Source of the DNA: Streptomyces sp. MMBL 11-1
Lineage (GTDB): Bacteria > Actinomycetota > Actinomycetes > Streptomycetales > Streptomycetaceae
NCBI RefSeq assembly: GCF_028622875.1
Contig: NZ_CP117709.1
Location: forward strand, 3,286,001 to 3,350,000
Length of the DNA stretch: 64,000 nt
Direction of reading: 5' to 3'
This document shows, one piece after another, positions 17,863 through 26,455 of the stretch. The position numbers and the translations under genes were made by a program. The notes beneath the pieces were generated by a model, which saw nothing but the letters and a program-made list of their open reading frames with translations, had not been told where the DNA came from and did no database searches. The first letter of the stretch is position 1; each line of letters begins with the position of its first letter.

Positions 17863-19044
17863 TTACGGCGTGATTTCCCCGTCGGGTCGGGGGGACGCGC
17901 CGCCCGTCCGGGCCCGGTCGGCGGCCTCGGTGCCGTGCGTCCACCCCGCCAGGTCCACGGCCCCGCGCAGACGGGTGGTCGTGGTCCTCGGGAACATCCG
18001 CTCGGCGGTGTCGGCGACCGCGACGTCCCGGGCGGCGAGGACGGGAAGCAGTCCGCCGCCCCCGCCGCCCGCCGCGCCGGTACCGGTGTCCGCTTCCGCC
18101 GTGACCCGCTCGGCGTCGGCGGCCAGCCGCCGCCCGAGGCGCTGGGCGTACCCCATCCAGAACGCCTGCCGGAAGGTCTTGGTCCGCTTGCGGCCCCCGG
18201 CGCGCTGTCCGGCCTCCGACCGGGTCATCGCGGTGGTCCCCTGGACGAGCAGCGAGGTGAACAGCAGCTCGACGGCCTCCAGGTCCGGCTCGAAACCGAC
18301 GACCGTGGTGAAGCCGAGGCCGTCGTTCCACACGGCCCGGCACCGGTTCGCGGAGGCGACGGCGTCGAGCAGGATCGCCTTGGCGCTCTCGTACGGGGGC
18401 TCCACCCCGATCCGGCAGGCTCCCGGCGTGTCGGGGCTCCGCGTCCGGGCGGCGAGGAGTGCCTCGTCGATGGTGTGCCGGGCCATCAGCTCCTGCGCCT
18501 TGGCGGTCAGCGCCTCGGCCTCCTCCGGGAAGCCGGTCGCCTCGGCCTTCGCCAGCAGGGCCCGGATCCGGGTGAGCATCCGGGGCTCGCCGGCGGCGGG
18601 CGGCAGGTGCGGCCGGTCGGCGGAGGCGCCGGGCGGGGGTCCCACGGGCTCGATGGCGGGCAGCCGCAGCAGCACCCGGTACAGCTCCAGCAGATCGGCG
18701 GCGTACGAGAAGCGGTCGGGCCGGTTGCGCTCCACGGGCCCCGGCAACCCGGCGAGCTGCCGGTCCCACCGGGGCGGCAGCTCCTCGTACCGGGCGGTCT
18801 CGGCGGCGATCAGGGTCCCGGCCAGCGCCGCCCGCCGCTCGTCCAGCTCCCGGCGGACGAACCGGACCAGGTCGGCGGGGTGCCAGCCCCGCGTCCACGC
18901 CCGGCGCACGAACTCCTCGCCGCGCCGGTGCGCCTCGTCGTCGGCGTCCGGGGCGGCGGCGAGCAGGGACGCGCCGGTGTCCAGGGCGGCGTCGCCCTCC
19001 GCGTAGAGGGCCGCCGCGCAGGCCCGGTCGATCACCGATTCCAT
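17863..19044 (-). CDS. DUF2786 domain-containing protein
   Basis: 393-residue cytosolic protein. Residues about 155-195 match DUF2786 ('RIRALLAKAEATGFPEEAEALTAKAQELMARHTID'). The N-terminal half is helical with many charged residues, and the C-terminal third contains a Gly-rich loop of seven glycines. The function of the family is not established. It is divergent from the PolA-type gene with 62 bases between them. Confidence 0.85.
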   Translation of the reverse strand: MESVIDRACAAALYAEGDAALDTGASLLAAAPDADDEAHRRGEEFVRRAWTRGWHPADLVRFVRRELDERRAALAGTLIAAETARYEELPPRWDRQLAGLPGPVERNRPDRFSYAADLLELYRVLLRLPAIEPVGPPPGASADRPHLPPAAGEPRMLTRIRALLAKAEATGFPEEAEALTAKAQELMARHTIDEALLAARTRSPDTPGACRIGVEPPYESAKAILLDAVASANRCRAVWNDGLGFTTVVGFEPDLEAVELLFTSLLVQGTTAMTRSEAGQRAGGRKRTKTFRQAFWMGYAQRLGRRLAADAERVTAEADTGTGAAGGGGGGLLPVLAARDVAVADTAERMFPRTTTTRLRGAVDLAGWTHGTEAADRARTGGASPRPDGEITP

Positions 19045-19106
19045 CCGGCCAAGGGTAGGCGCGCGGTCTCCGGGCGTTGTCAGTGGCGGGTGGCAGACTC
19101 GCGTCC

Positions 19107-20816
19107 ATGACCGAACGGTGGGCGGTGGCGGCCACGGACGGGGGCGGGGCGCTGCTCGCGCCGCTGGCCCGGGACGGCATGCCCGCCGGGCCGGTCCTCG
19201 CCGAGCCCGACCTCGTCGAGGCGGTCCGCTCCCGGCCCGGAGTGGTGCGCTGGGTGTGGCGGTCGACCGCCGAGATCTACCCCCGCCTGCTGGCCGCCGG
19301 GGTCCGGGTCGAGCGGTGCTACGACATCGAGTGCGCCGAGCTGCTGCTGCTCGGGCACGCCGGGCGGCTCGGCGAGCCCCGTTCCGCCGCCGCCGCGCTG
19401 GCCCGGCTGGACAACGCGCCGGTGCCTCCGGACCCGCCCGCCCGGTCCGCCGAACCGGGCGCGCAGTCCTCTCTGTTCGAGCCGTCGTCGGGCCCCGGGG
19501 TGCCGTTCGAGGGGCTGCTGCGGGTCTACGCGGACCAGACGCGCCGCCACGGCACGGCGGAGCACCCGGACCGGATGCGGCTGCTGACCGCGTCGGAGTC
19601 GGCCGGGATGCTCGTGGCCGCCGAGATGCACCGGGCCGGGCTGCCCTGGCGCGCCGACGTCCACCGGGAGCTGCTGAACGAACTGCTGGGCGAGCGGTAC
19701 GCGGGCGGCGGCGAGCCCCGCAGGCTCGCCGAGCTGGCGGACGAGGTGTCGGCGGCGTTCGGCCACGGGGCCTCCCCCGGCTCTTCAGGAGCCAGGGGAA
19801 GGGTCCGCCCCGACCTGCCGGCCGATGTGGTGAAGGCGTTCGCGCAGGCGGGGATCGCGGTGAAGTCGACCCGGCGCTGGGAGCTGGAGGCGCTGGACCA
19901 TCCGGCGGTCGAGCCGCTGATCGCGTACAAGAAGCTGTACCGGATCTGGACGGCGCACGGCTGGTCCTGGCTCCAGGACTGGGTGCGCGAGGGCCGCTTC
20001 CGCCCGGAGTACCAGCCGGGCGGCACGGTCAGCGGCCGCTGGACGACCAACGGCGGTGGGGCCCTCCAGATCCCCAAGGTGATCCGGCAGGCCGTCGTCG
20101 CCGACGAGGGGTGGCGCCTCGTCGTCGCGGACGCCGACCAGATGGAGCCCCGGGTGCTGGCGGCGATCTCCCGCGACCGGGGTCTGATGGAGGTGGCCGG
20201 TCATGACGGCGACCTCTACAAGGCGCTGTCCGACCGGGCGTTCCGGGGTGACCGTGAGCACGCCAAGCTGGCGCTGCTCGGTGCGATCTACGGCCAGACG
20301 TCCGGGGACGGGCTGAAGAACCTGGCCGCCCTGCGCCGCCGCTTCCCTCTCGCCGTCGCCTATGTCGACGACGCGGCACGGGCGGGTGAGGAGGGGCGTG
20401 TGGTGCGGACCTGGCTGGGCCGGACCAGCCCGCCGGTCGCGCCGACGGGCCAGGACGAGGAGGCGGGCCTTCCCCAGGAGGGCCCCGAGGGGTCCGGGGC
20501 CGCGTCCGACGGCGGTCAGGCGCGGGCCCGTGGGCGCTTCACCCGTAACTTCGTGGTGCAGGGCAGCGCGGCCGACTGGGCGCTGCTGCTGCTGGCCGCG
20601 CTGCGCCGGGCCCTCCATGAGCAGGGGCTGCGGGCGCAGCTGGTGTTCTTCCAGCACGACGAGGTGATCGTGCACTGCCCGGCCGGGGAGAGCGCCGCCG
20701 TCGCCGAGGCGATCCGCGCGGCGGGCGAGCTGGCCGGACGGACCGCCTTCGGGGAGACGCCGGTGCGGTTCCCCTTCACGACGGCGGTGGTGGAGCGGTA
20801 CGCGGACGCCAAGTGA
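19107..20816 (+). CDS. PolA-family DNA polymerase (annotated type: bifunctional 3'-5' exonuclease/polymerase)
   Basis: 569 residues. The C-terminal half carries family A motifs: motif A 'VADADQMEPRVLAAIS', motif B around 'DREHAKLALLGAIYGQT' and motif C 'FFQHDEVIVH', as well as 'GTVSGRWTTNGGGALQIPK' before motif A. The N-terminal region corresponds to the 3'-5' exonuclease domain, but I see no DxE exo-I motif there, so proofreading may be lost. No 5'-nuclease domain is present, so it is an accessory, probably repair, polymerase. Start ATG 19107 is 62 bases from the divergent gene. Confidence 0.88.
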   Translation: MTERWAVAATDGGGALLAPLARDGMPAGPVLAEPDLVEAVRSRPGVVRWVWRSTAEIYPRLLAAGVRVERCYDIECAELLLLGHAGRLGEPRSAAAALARLDNAPVPPDPPARSAEPGAQSSLFEPSSGPGVPFEGLLRVYADQTRRHGTAEHPDRMRLLTASESAGMLVAAEMHRAGLPWRADVHRELLNELLGERYAGGGEPRRLAELADEVSAAFGHGASPGSSGARGRVRPDLPADVVKAFAQAGIAVKSTRRWELEALDHPAVEPLIAYKKLYRIWTAHGWSWLQDWVREGRFRPEYQPGGTVSGRWTTNGGGALQIPKVIRQAVVADEGWRLVVADADQMEPRVLAAISRDRGLMEVAGHDGDLYKALSDRAFRGDREHAKLALLGAIYGQTSGDGLKNLAALRRRFPLAVAYVDDAARAGEEGRVVRTWLGRTSPPVAPTGQDEEAGLPQEGPEGSGAASDGGQARARGRFTRNFVVQGSAADWALLLLAALRRALHEQGLRAQLVFFQHDEVIVHCPAGESAAVAEAIRAAGELAGRTAFGETPVRFPFTTAVVERYADAK

Positions 20817-20865
20817 CTGCTGACGGCAGGTGGTTGACGGGCTCACGGCCTCACGGGCTGACGTT

Positions 20866-20895
20866 CGGCGGGCTGATGGTCGGCGGGCTGATGGT
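20866..20895. repeat. Perfect 15-base tandem duplication
   Basis: CGGCGGGCTGATGGT occurs twice head to tail in the spacer after the polymerase gene, ahead of the terminator. No coding role is apparent. Confidence 0.9.
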
Positions 20896-20960
20896 GCGGG
20901 CGATCCGCGAGGACGGCTCGGGGCGGCCCGGGGTCCGAACAGCGCGCGGGGAGGCGAGAA

Positions 20961-20998
20961 GCGCCCCGTTCACGCGCCGGACGGCGTGAACGGGGCGC
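20961..20998. terminator. Bidirectional terminator between the polymerase and dioxygenase genes
   Basis: Perfect 15-base stem GCGCCCCGTTCACGC / GCGTGAACGGGGCGC with an eight-base loop, between convergent genes. Confidence 0.8.
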
Positions 20999-21027
20999 GG
21001 GCGGTGGTGCGCTCGCTGTGTCCTCGT

Positions 21028-21900
21028 CTACCCGCGTTCCCACAACGCGGGGACGTTCGGCGGCTCCCAGCCCGACACGGCCTGGTGCGCCTGCAGACAG
21101 CGGTAGGCGACCCCGCCGTAGGTCACGCGGTCACCCGCGCGGTAGGAGGTGCCGGGCGACCAGGTGGTCCCCGGCTCGGTGGGCGGATCGGTGGGCGGAT
21201 CGGTCGGGCCGGGCGTCTGGGCGACGTCCAGGACGAAGTCGAAGGTGCCCTGGCGGCCGTTGCCGACGCTGCGGACGTTCATCAGCAGCTCCGGGTCGAA
21301 CAGGGCGTCGGTGTTGTTGCGCGGCTCGTTCGGGAAGTACAGCTGGGTGGTGAGGATGCGGCCGCCGGGCGCCTGCGCCTTCACGTGGATGTGCCGCGTA
21401 CGGCCCGGGTAGAGGCCCGGCACGATGGTGGTGAGGCTGAACGACCCGTCCGTACCGGTGAACTGATGTCCCCGGAAGGCGAACCGGGCCATGTCGTACG
21501 ACCCGTTGGTGTCGGCCTGCCAGAAGTCGAGCAGGGCCCCGGGGATGGGGCGGCAGGCCCGGCCGAAGACGTAGCCGCTCACGGTGAGCGGCACGCCGGG
21601 GGTGCCCGGGGTCACCAGGCTGGTGCGGCGCGGGGAGTTGGGCTTGAAGTACGGCCCCTCCATCTGCGGCGGCGTCGTGTCGTCTCCGTCGTCGCACTCC
21701 GGGGTGGGGGCCAGGGGCCCGTTCCCGGTGGAGGCGGCGTCCCGGGCGAGCGCGACGCCCCCTCCGGCGAGCAGGGGCGCGGCGCTCGCGACGAGAGCGG
21801 CCTTCAGGAGACCTTTGCGGCTGATCCGCCGCCGGTCCCCCGTCGTCCCGTCGGACGCGTTCGGTTCGTGAGGGGTCGTGTTGTCCATGTGTGGGGTCAT
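21028..21900 (-). CDS. Secreted intradiol ring-cleavage dioxygenase with C-terminal carbohydrate-binding domain
   Basis: 290 residues. A twin-arginine-type signal ('RRRISRKGLLKAALVAS') is followed by an intradiol dioxygenase core whose four Fe(III) ligands are visible: Y84 in 'EGPYFKP', Y164, H170 and H172 in 'GLYPGRTRHIHV'. A Pro-rich linker with repeated TDPP and a CBM5/12-type domain (about 246-290, with 'YRAGDRVTYGGVAYRCLQAH') complete it. A fused secreted enzyme of this type from the cellulolytic Streptomyces sp. SirexAA-E cleaves catechols and binds lignin-like polymers and chitin, so plant-phenol degradation is likely. GAGGAAA precedes the ATG. Confidence 0.92.
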   Translation of the reverse strand: MTPHMDNTTPHEPNASDGTTGDRRRISRKGLLKAALVASAAPLLAGGGVALARDAASTGNGPLAPTPECDDGDDTTPPQMEGPYFKPNSPRRTSLVTPGTPGVPLTVSGYVFGRACRPIPGALLDFWQADTNGSYDMARFAFRGHQFTGTDGSFSLTTIVPGLYPGRTRHIHVKAQAPGGRILTTQLYFPNEPRNNTDALFDPELLMNVRSVGNGRQGTFDFVLDVAQTPGPTDPPTDPPTEPGTTWSPGTSYRAGDRVTYGGVAYRCLQAHQAVSGWEPPNVPALWERG

Positions 21901-22048
21901 GACTGTTTCCTCGGAGTCCTCGGGGGGCCTCGGCGCGGGGAGGCGGGAGGCGGGAGGTTTCAGGAGGTTCGGTGGTGCCGGACCGGTCCCGGGCAGCCTG
22001 GCCCGGGACTGGCCCCGGGCGGTCGGACCCGGGACCGGTTCCGGGTGG

Positions 22049-23425
22049 TCAGACCCGCTGCCAGAGCGCCGGGACGGCCGCGGGGGTCCAGCCGGGCTGG
22101 GCCGTGTGTCCCTGGAGGCAGCGGTAGGTCGCTCCGCCGTACGTCACCGTGGCTCCGGCGGCGTACACGGTGCCGGCCGCCCAGGTGCCGCCCGGCGGGT
22201 CGGTGGGCGGGTCGGTCGGCGGCGTGGTGGGCGGGTCCGTCGGCGTACCGCTGGTGACCAGGGTCAGCCCGTACGTCTGGAGCAGCGGGTTGATCGGCTG
22301 GAAGTACGTCGTACCGCCGGAGGAGCAGTTGCCCGAGCCGCCGGAAGTGACGCCCTGGGCCTGGCTGCCGGAGATGTAGGAGCCGCCGGAGTCGCCCGGT
22401 TCGGCGCAGACGCTGGTGCGGGTCACCCCGGAGATGGTGCCCTCCGGGTAGGTGACGCTGGTGTTCAGCTGCTGGATGGTGCCGCAGTGCCAGCCCGTGG
22501 TCGAGCCGGAACGGCAGACCGAGGCGCCGACGACCGAGGCGGTGGAACCGGCGACGGTGACGTCGCCCCGCCCGTAGCCGTTCACCAGCGGACGCGGGGT
22601 CCAGTTGGCGTTGGTGGCGACCCAGGCCATGTCCCGGCCCGGGAAGGTCGAGCCCTGGAAGGAGCCCTGGGCCTGCTGGTTGACGCCGTTGGTGGTGGTG
22701 CCGACGCGCCCGCAGTGACCCGCGGTGGCGAAGCCGCCCTGGGTGCCGCGCGTCACCGAGAAGCCGACGGAACAGCGGCCGGAGCCGTTCATGTAGTACG
22801 CGTCGCCACCCCGGATGTCGGCGAGGGCGCGGGGCTGCTCGGCGGACCTGGCGACGGTGACGAGGCCGCTGTCGACCCCGGCCGACTTGAGGAACGCCTG
22901 TCCGGCGGCGGTGCTGGCGGCGTTCACGACGACCTTGTTGGCCGCGACGTCGACGTACCAGACGGGCACGTTCTTGGGCGCCTTGTCCAGCGCGGCCTTG
23001 TCGAGCGCCTTCTTGACGCCTTCGAGCCGGTCCAGGCTGTTGCCGACGACCTCGGCGCGCGCTCCGGCGTCGGTGATCCGGGCTGCCTCGGAGGCGTCGG
23101 TGGTGGCGACGGTCAGGGCCGCCTTCGCACCGCTGACCCGGGCTCCGGCGAAGCTGGCGCCGAGCGACTTCTCCAGCCCCGCGGCGACGGCGGCGGCGCG
23201 GTACTCGTTGGCTATCCGGCTCCGGGCGTCGTCGGCGTCCAGGCCGAGGTCGCGCTCCATGGCGGCCAGCATGCCGGGCGACAGGCTGTCGGCGGAGACC
23301 GCCGGGGCGACGGCCGCGGGGCCGGCGGACGCCACGCCGGTCAGCCCGGCGAGGGCGAGTGCGCCCACGGCCACCGTGGCGGTGCCGGCGACGAGGGCGC
23401 GTCTGCGGAGCGTGGTTCTCTCCAC
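22049..23425 (-). CDS. Streptogrisin C-like S1 serine protease with C-terminal carbohydrate-binding domain
   Basis: 458 residues: signal peptide, alpha-lytic-protease-type propeptide (to about residue 202), chymotrypsin-fold protease beginning near 'ADIRGGDAYYMN', then a TDPP-repeat linker and a CBM5/12-type domain. The catalytic triad is H237 ('TAGHCG'), D265 ('GRDMAWV') and S346 ('GDSGGSY'), with paired cysteines in the core. The same linker and binding-domain design as the adjacent dioxygenase suggests both are targeted to the same insoluble substrate. The GTG start has AAGGAGA upstream. Confidence 0.94.
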   Translation of the reverse strand: MERTTLRRRALVAGTATVAVGALALAGLTGVASAGPAAVAPAVSADSLSPGMLAAMERDLGLDADDARSRIANEYRAAAVAAGLEKSLGASFAGARVSGAKAALTVATTDASEAARITDAGARAEVVGNSLDRLEGVKKALDKAALDKAPKNVPVWYVDVAANKVVVNAASTAAGQAFLKSAGVDSGLVTVARSAEQPRALADIRGGDAYYMNGSGRCSVGFSVTRGTQGGFATAGHCGRVGTTTNGVNQQAQGSFQGSTFPGRDMAWVATNANWTPRPLVNGYGRGDVTVAGSTASVVGASVCRSGSTTGWHCGTIQQLNTSVTYPEGTISGVTRTSVCAEPGDSGGSYISGSQAQGVTSGGSGNCSSGGTTYFQPINPLLQTYGLTLVTSGTPTDPPTTPPTDPPTDPPGGTWAAGTVYAAGATVTYGGATYRCLQGHTAQPGWTPAAVPALWQRV

Positions 23426-23677
23426 GTAACTCTCCTTGGTTCAGGGGGTGTCCGGGCCCGGCGGGGGTTGGTCCGGACCAGGGAATTGCCGAAACCGTAA
23501 CGGCGGTGGCGCCCGGCGCAGGAGATCCCGTTCGCCCCCCTCCCTCCGCGTTATGGGGCCGCGCGGCGCGCGCTCCGGCGCACCGCGCCGAGGGGTACGG
23601 AGCCGGTCTCACGGCCCGGCCGGGCGAAGCGGGAGCGCGTCTCCCCTTCGGCGGGGCGCCCGGGTAGGTTCGGCCCC

Positions 23678-24358
23678 ATGCACACAGGCCAACTTCTGGG
23701 CTCGGGACGCACCGCCGACGTGTACGCACTCGACGGCTCCTGGGTCCTTCGCCGCTACCGGGACCGCACCGACACCACGGAGGAGCTGGCCGTGATGAGT
23801 TACGTCGGCGCCTTCGGCTTTCCGGTGCCGCGCATCGGCCCGCCCGCCGAAGGGGCCCGCCCCACGGACCTGGTGCTCCAGCGGCTGACCGGCCCGACCC
23901 TGGCCGAGGCCCTGCCGGCGGGGCGGCTGGGGGCTGCCGAGGCGGGCGCGCTGCTCGCCCGTCTGCTGCGTGAGCTCCACGCCATACCGGCCCGGGTCTC
24001 GGCGGACCCGGGCGACCGCGTGCTCCATATGGAACTGCGCCCGGAGAACGTGATGCTGACGGAGGGGGGCGCGGTGGTGATCGACTGGTCCGGCGCGGCG
24101 GAGGGTCCGCCCGGTCTCGACCGGGCGATGTCGGCCCTGGCCCTGGCCCGGACCGCGCTCGCCGCGGGGCCCCCGGCCGGGGCGGACGTCCGGCCGCTGC
24201 TGTCGGCGCTCCTCGCGGAACTCGCCGACGACGGCGGCGCGTCCGCCGGTGATCTGGCCCTCGCGCGCGACCGTCAGCGGGCGGACCCGTATCTGACCGA
24301 TCGCGAACGGGGCTGCCTGGACCGGGCGGTGGAGCTGGTGATGGGCTGCGCACCCTGA
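23678..24358 (+). CDS. Aminoglycoside-phosphotransferase-like kinase with altered catalytic loop
   Basis: 226 residues, short for the APH fold but with recognisable parts: a nucleotide-loop-like 'LLGSGRTADVYAL', a catalytic loop 'LHMELRPENVML', and the metal-binding 'VVIDWSGAAEGPPGLD'. In APH-type enzymes the loop normally carries an Asp (HxD); here it is Glu and the usual His/Lys after it is Arg. The protein may be inactive or have changed chemistry. Substrate unknown. It is convergent with the DUF3263 gene. Confidence 0.8.
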   Translation: MHTGQLLGSGRTADVYALDGSWVLRRYRDRTDTTEELAVMSYVGAFGFPVPRIGPPAEGARPTDLVLQRLTGPTLAEALPAGRLGAAEAGALLARLLRELHAIPARVSADPGDRVLHMELRPENVMLTEGGAVVIDWSGAAEGPPGLDRAMSALALARTALAAGPPAGADVRPLLSALLAELADDGGASAGDLALARDRQRADPYLTDRERGCLDRAVELVMGCAP

Positions 24359-24464
24359 AGGCGGCCGGCCCCTTCGAACCTCTGCGGCGCCGCCCGGCAT
24401 CGACAGCCCGGCCAGGGAGCGGAGCCCCCGGCGGCCCGGAGCCGGAGCCTTCGGCAGGTGGCGC

Positions 24465-24737
24465 TCAGCGCCGCCCGCGCTTCGCGTCGCGCACGCGCCG
24501 CAGCCGGTTCACCGTGACCGGGTCCTCGCGCAGCGCCCGCTCGTCGTCGATCAGCGCGTTCAGCAGCTGGTAGTAGCGGACCGGCGAGATTCCGAGCTCC
24601 TCGCGGATCGCCCGTTCCTTCGCCCCGGGCCCCGCCCAGGACCGCCGCTCCAGGGCGAGCAGTGCCCGGTCCCGTACGGACAGCTCGTCGGCGCCGGGGG
24701 CGGGCCGGGCCCGGGGGTCGTGGTCGGGGGCGGTCAT
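24465..24737 (-). CDS. DUF3263 domain-containing small protein
   Basis: 90 residues, basic C-terminus. It matches the actinobacterial DUF3263 family: 'LSVRDRALLALERRSWAGPGAKERAIREELGISPVRYYQLLNALIDDERAL' then 'DPVTVNRLRR'. The core resembles a helix-turn-helix and a DNA-binding role is plausible but unproven. It lies just downstream of the sugar-binding lipoprotein gene on the same strand, with its start 44 bases after that stop. Confidence 0.85.
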   Translation of the reverse strand: MTAPDHDPRARPAPGADELSVRDRALLALERRSWAGPGAKERAIREELGISPVRYYQLLNALIDDERALREDPVTVNRLRRVRDAKRGRR

Positions 24738-24781
24738 ATCAGCCAACCTAACGCCCGCCCCCGACACCGCGCCCGCGGCCG

Positions 24782-26059
24782 CTACTCGGCGGCCTCCGCG
24801 CGGGACGCCTCGGTCGCCACCTCTCCGAGGATGCTCTCGGGGTTGCTGCCCGGCGCGACCGCGCTGCCGATCTTCTTCTTGATCGTGTCGCTGACCGTGG
24901 CCCAGGACGTCTTGGCGTAGGGGGTGAGCGTCGAGTTCGGCAGGGCCGCCAGGAACGGGCGCAGCTTCTTGTGCTTCGTGTCGGTCTCCATCGCGGCGGA
25001 GGCGCTGCCGGTCACCGGGAGCAGGTCGTACTGGTCGGCGAACTCCAGCACGTTCTCGTCGGAGTAGGCGTAGTCGAGGAACTTGCCTATCTCCTGGCGG
25101 TGCCCGTTCTCCTTGAAGCCCATCATCCAGTCGGCGACGCCCATGGAGCCCTTGGCCGGGCCGTCGACGCCGGGCAGCGGCACCATGCCGACCTTGATGC
25201 CCTTGGCCTCGGCCTTGTCCATCAGGGTGGGGTGGCCGTTGAGCATGCCGACCTTGCCGTTGGCGAACGCCTCGAACGCCTTCGCCCGGTCCAGCTTGCC
25301 GGGCGCGACCGGGCCGGTGAGGCCCTCGCCGACGAGGTTGTCCCGCAGCCAGCGGAACGTGGCGATGTTCTCGGCCGAGTCGATGTCGTACGCGCCGACG
25401 TCGTCCGTGTAGCCGCCGCCACCGCTGAGGAGCCACATCAGGGTCTCGGCCTGGGCCTCCTCCTGGCCGAGCGGCAGGGCGAAGGGGTAGTCGACGCCCT
25501 TCGCCTTGAGCGCGGCGGCGTCGCTCCGGATGTCGTCCCAGGTCTCGGGGGCGTTCAGGCCCGCCTGGTCGAAGAGCTTCTCGTTGTAGAAGAGCAGCCG
25601 GGTGCTGGCGACGAAGGGCAGGCCGTACAGCGTGCCGTTGATCTTGCCCGCGTCGGCGAGCCTCGGCAGGAAGTTCGCGGTGGTGCGGATGGCGAGCGTC
25701 TCGTCGGCCGTGTAGAGCTTGCCCGCCTTGGCGTAGTCCGCGTACGCGCCGATCTGGGCGATGTCCGGGGCGTCACCGGCCTTGACCATCGCGGCGACCT
25801 CGCGGTCGACGTCCTTCCAGTGGAGGACGGTGACGTCGACCTTGATGCCGGGGTGCTCCTTCTCGAAGCCCGCCGCGACCCCGCTCCAGTACTTCTCGGA
25901 GCTGTTCTCCGGACTGGTGCCGTAGTCGGCGGCGACCAGCTTGAGCGTGACATCGCCGGATTCGGCGTCACCGCCGCAGCCCGACAAGGTTGCCGCCATT
26001 CCCAGCGCGGCCACCACCGCGGTCAGACCCAAAAAGCGCCGCTGCACAGCCTCGCCCAT
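24782..26059 (-). CDS. Extracellular sugar-binding lipoprotein of an ABC importer (orphan)
   Basis: 425 residues; lipobox LSGC (Cys28) after a hydrophobic signal. The body is a family 1 solute-binding protein with the typical 'YSDENVLEFADQYDLLPVT' C-lobe and 'FVASTRLLFYNEKLFDQAGL' N-lobe segments. No permease genes are adjacent, so it must work with permeases encoded elsewhere, probably powered by the shared ATPase MsiK (present at 59397). Position next to nagK-nagA suggests an amino-sugar or chitin-derived ligand, which is inference. It is divergent from nagK. Confidence 0.88.
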   Translation of the reverse strand: MGEAVQRRFLGLTAVVAALGMAATLSGCGGDAESGDVTLKLVAADYGTSPENSSEKYWSGVAAGFEKEHPGIKVDVTVLHWKDVDREVAAMVKAGDAPDIAQIGAYADYAKAGKLYTADETLAIRTTANFLPRLADAGKINGTLYGLPFVASTRLLFYNEKLFDQAGLNAPETWDDIRSDAAALKAKGVDYPFALPLGQEEAQAETLMWLLSGGGGYTDDVGAYDIDSAENIATFRWLRDNLVGEGLTGPVAPGKLDRAKAFEAFANGKVGMLNGHPTLMDKAEAKGIKVGMVPLPGVDGPAKGSMGVADWMMGFKENGHRQEIGKFLDYAYSDENVLEFADQYDLLPVTGSASAAMETDTKHKKLRPFLAALPNSTLTPYAKTSWATVSDTIKKKIGSAVAPGSNPESILGEVATEASRAEAAE

Positions 26060-26455
26060 CCTCGTTGATCGCCTGGCTCACGGACGGTGCGCACGGCGTC
26101 GGCCCCACGGCCTCCGAACCGGCCGCGGCAAGGCCGCCCTGTCCTGGGCACCATCCGGATGAACCGCGATTTTCCCCCATTGCCGACGCGGAGGTCTACA
26201 CCACCGGCATATCGCTTCAGCAACGTATACGGGTCCTGGGGGCCACAACTGGCTTGCGCGCTCTGGCAGTCGGGAGCCGCGAGCCGTATCTTGGTCCAGA
26301 CCTTTGCTCCGGTTTCCCCCGGGTCCAGGCCCCCCATGCGTGACTTTTCGGCAGAAAAAGGCCGGTCTTCACTCGTTCATCATTTTGTATGGGTGCGCAA
26401 CAAACCTCGCTAGTGGACTAGACCTTTTGGGGGTCGGCGGGCGAAACTGTCTCCC
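26060..26455. promoter_or_regulatory. Divergent promoter region between the binding lipoprotein and nagK
   Basis: Gene-free stretch of 396 bases. Only the dre-like site near the nagK end is recognisable. I see no convincing promoter for the lipoprotein gene and no small gene. Confidence 0.5.
26412..26427 (+). promoter_or_regulatory. DasR dre-like operator upstream of nagK-nagA
   Basis: AGTGGACTAGACCTTT matches 13 of 16 positions of the dre consensus AGTGGTCTAGACCACT. It lies 28 bases upstream of the nagK GTG. DasR repression of nagKA, relieved by glucosamine-6-phosphate, is established in S. coelicolor. Confidence 0.8.

Noticed and set aside
15860..19006. Open frame of over 1000 codons on the plus strand
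   Set aside because: It is the complement of the FUSC and DUF2786 genes; low-complexity translation and no domain.
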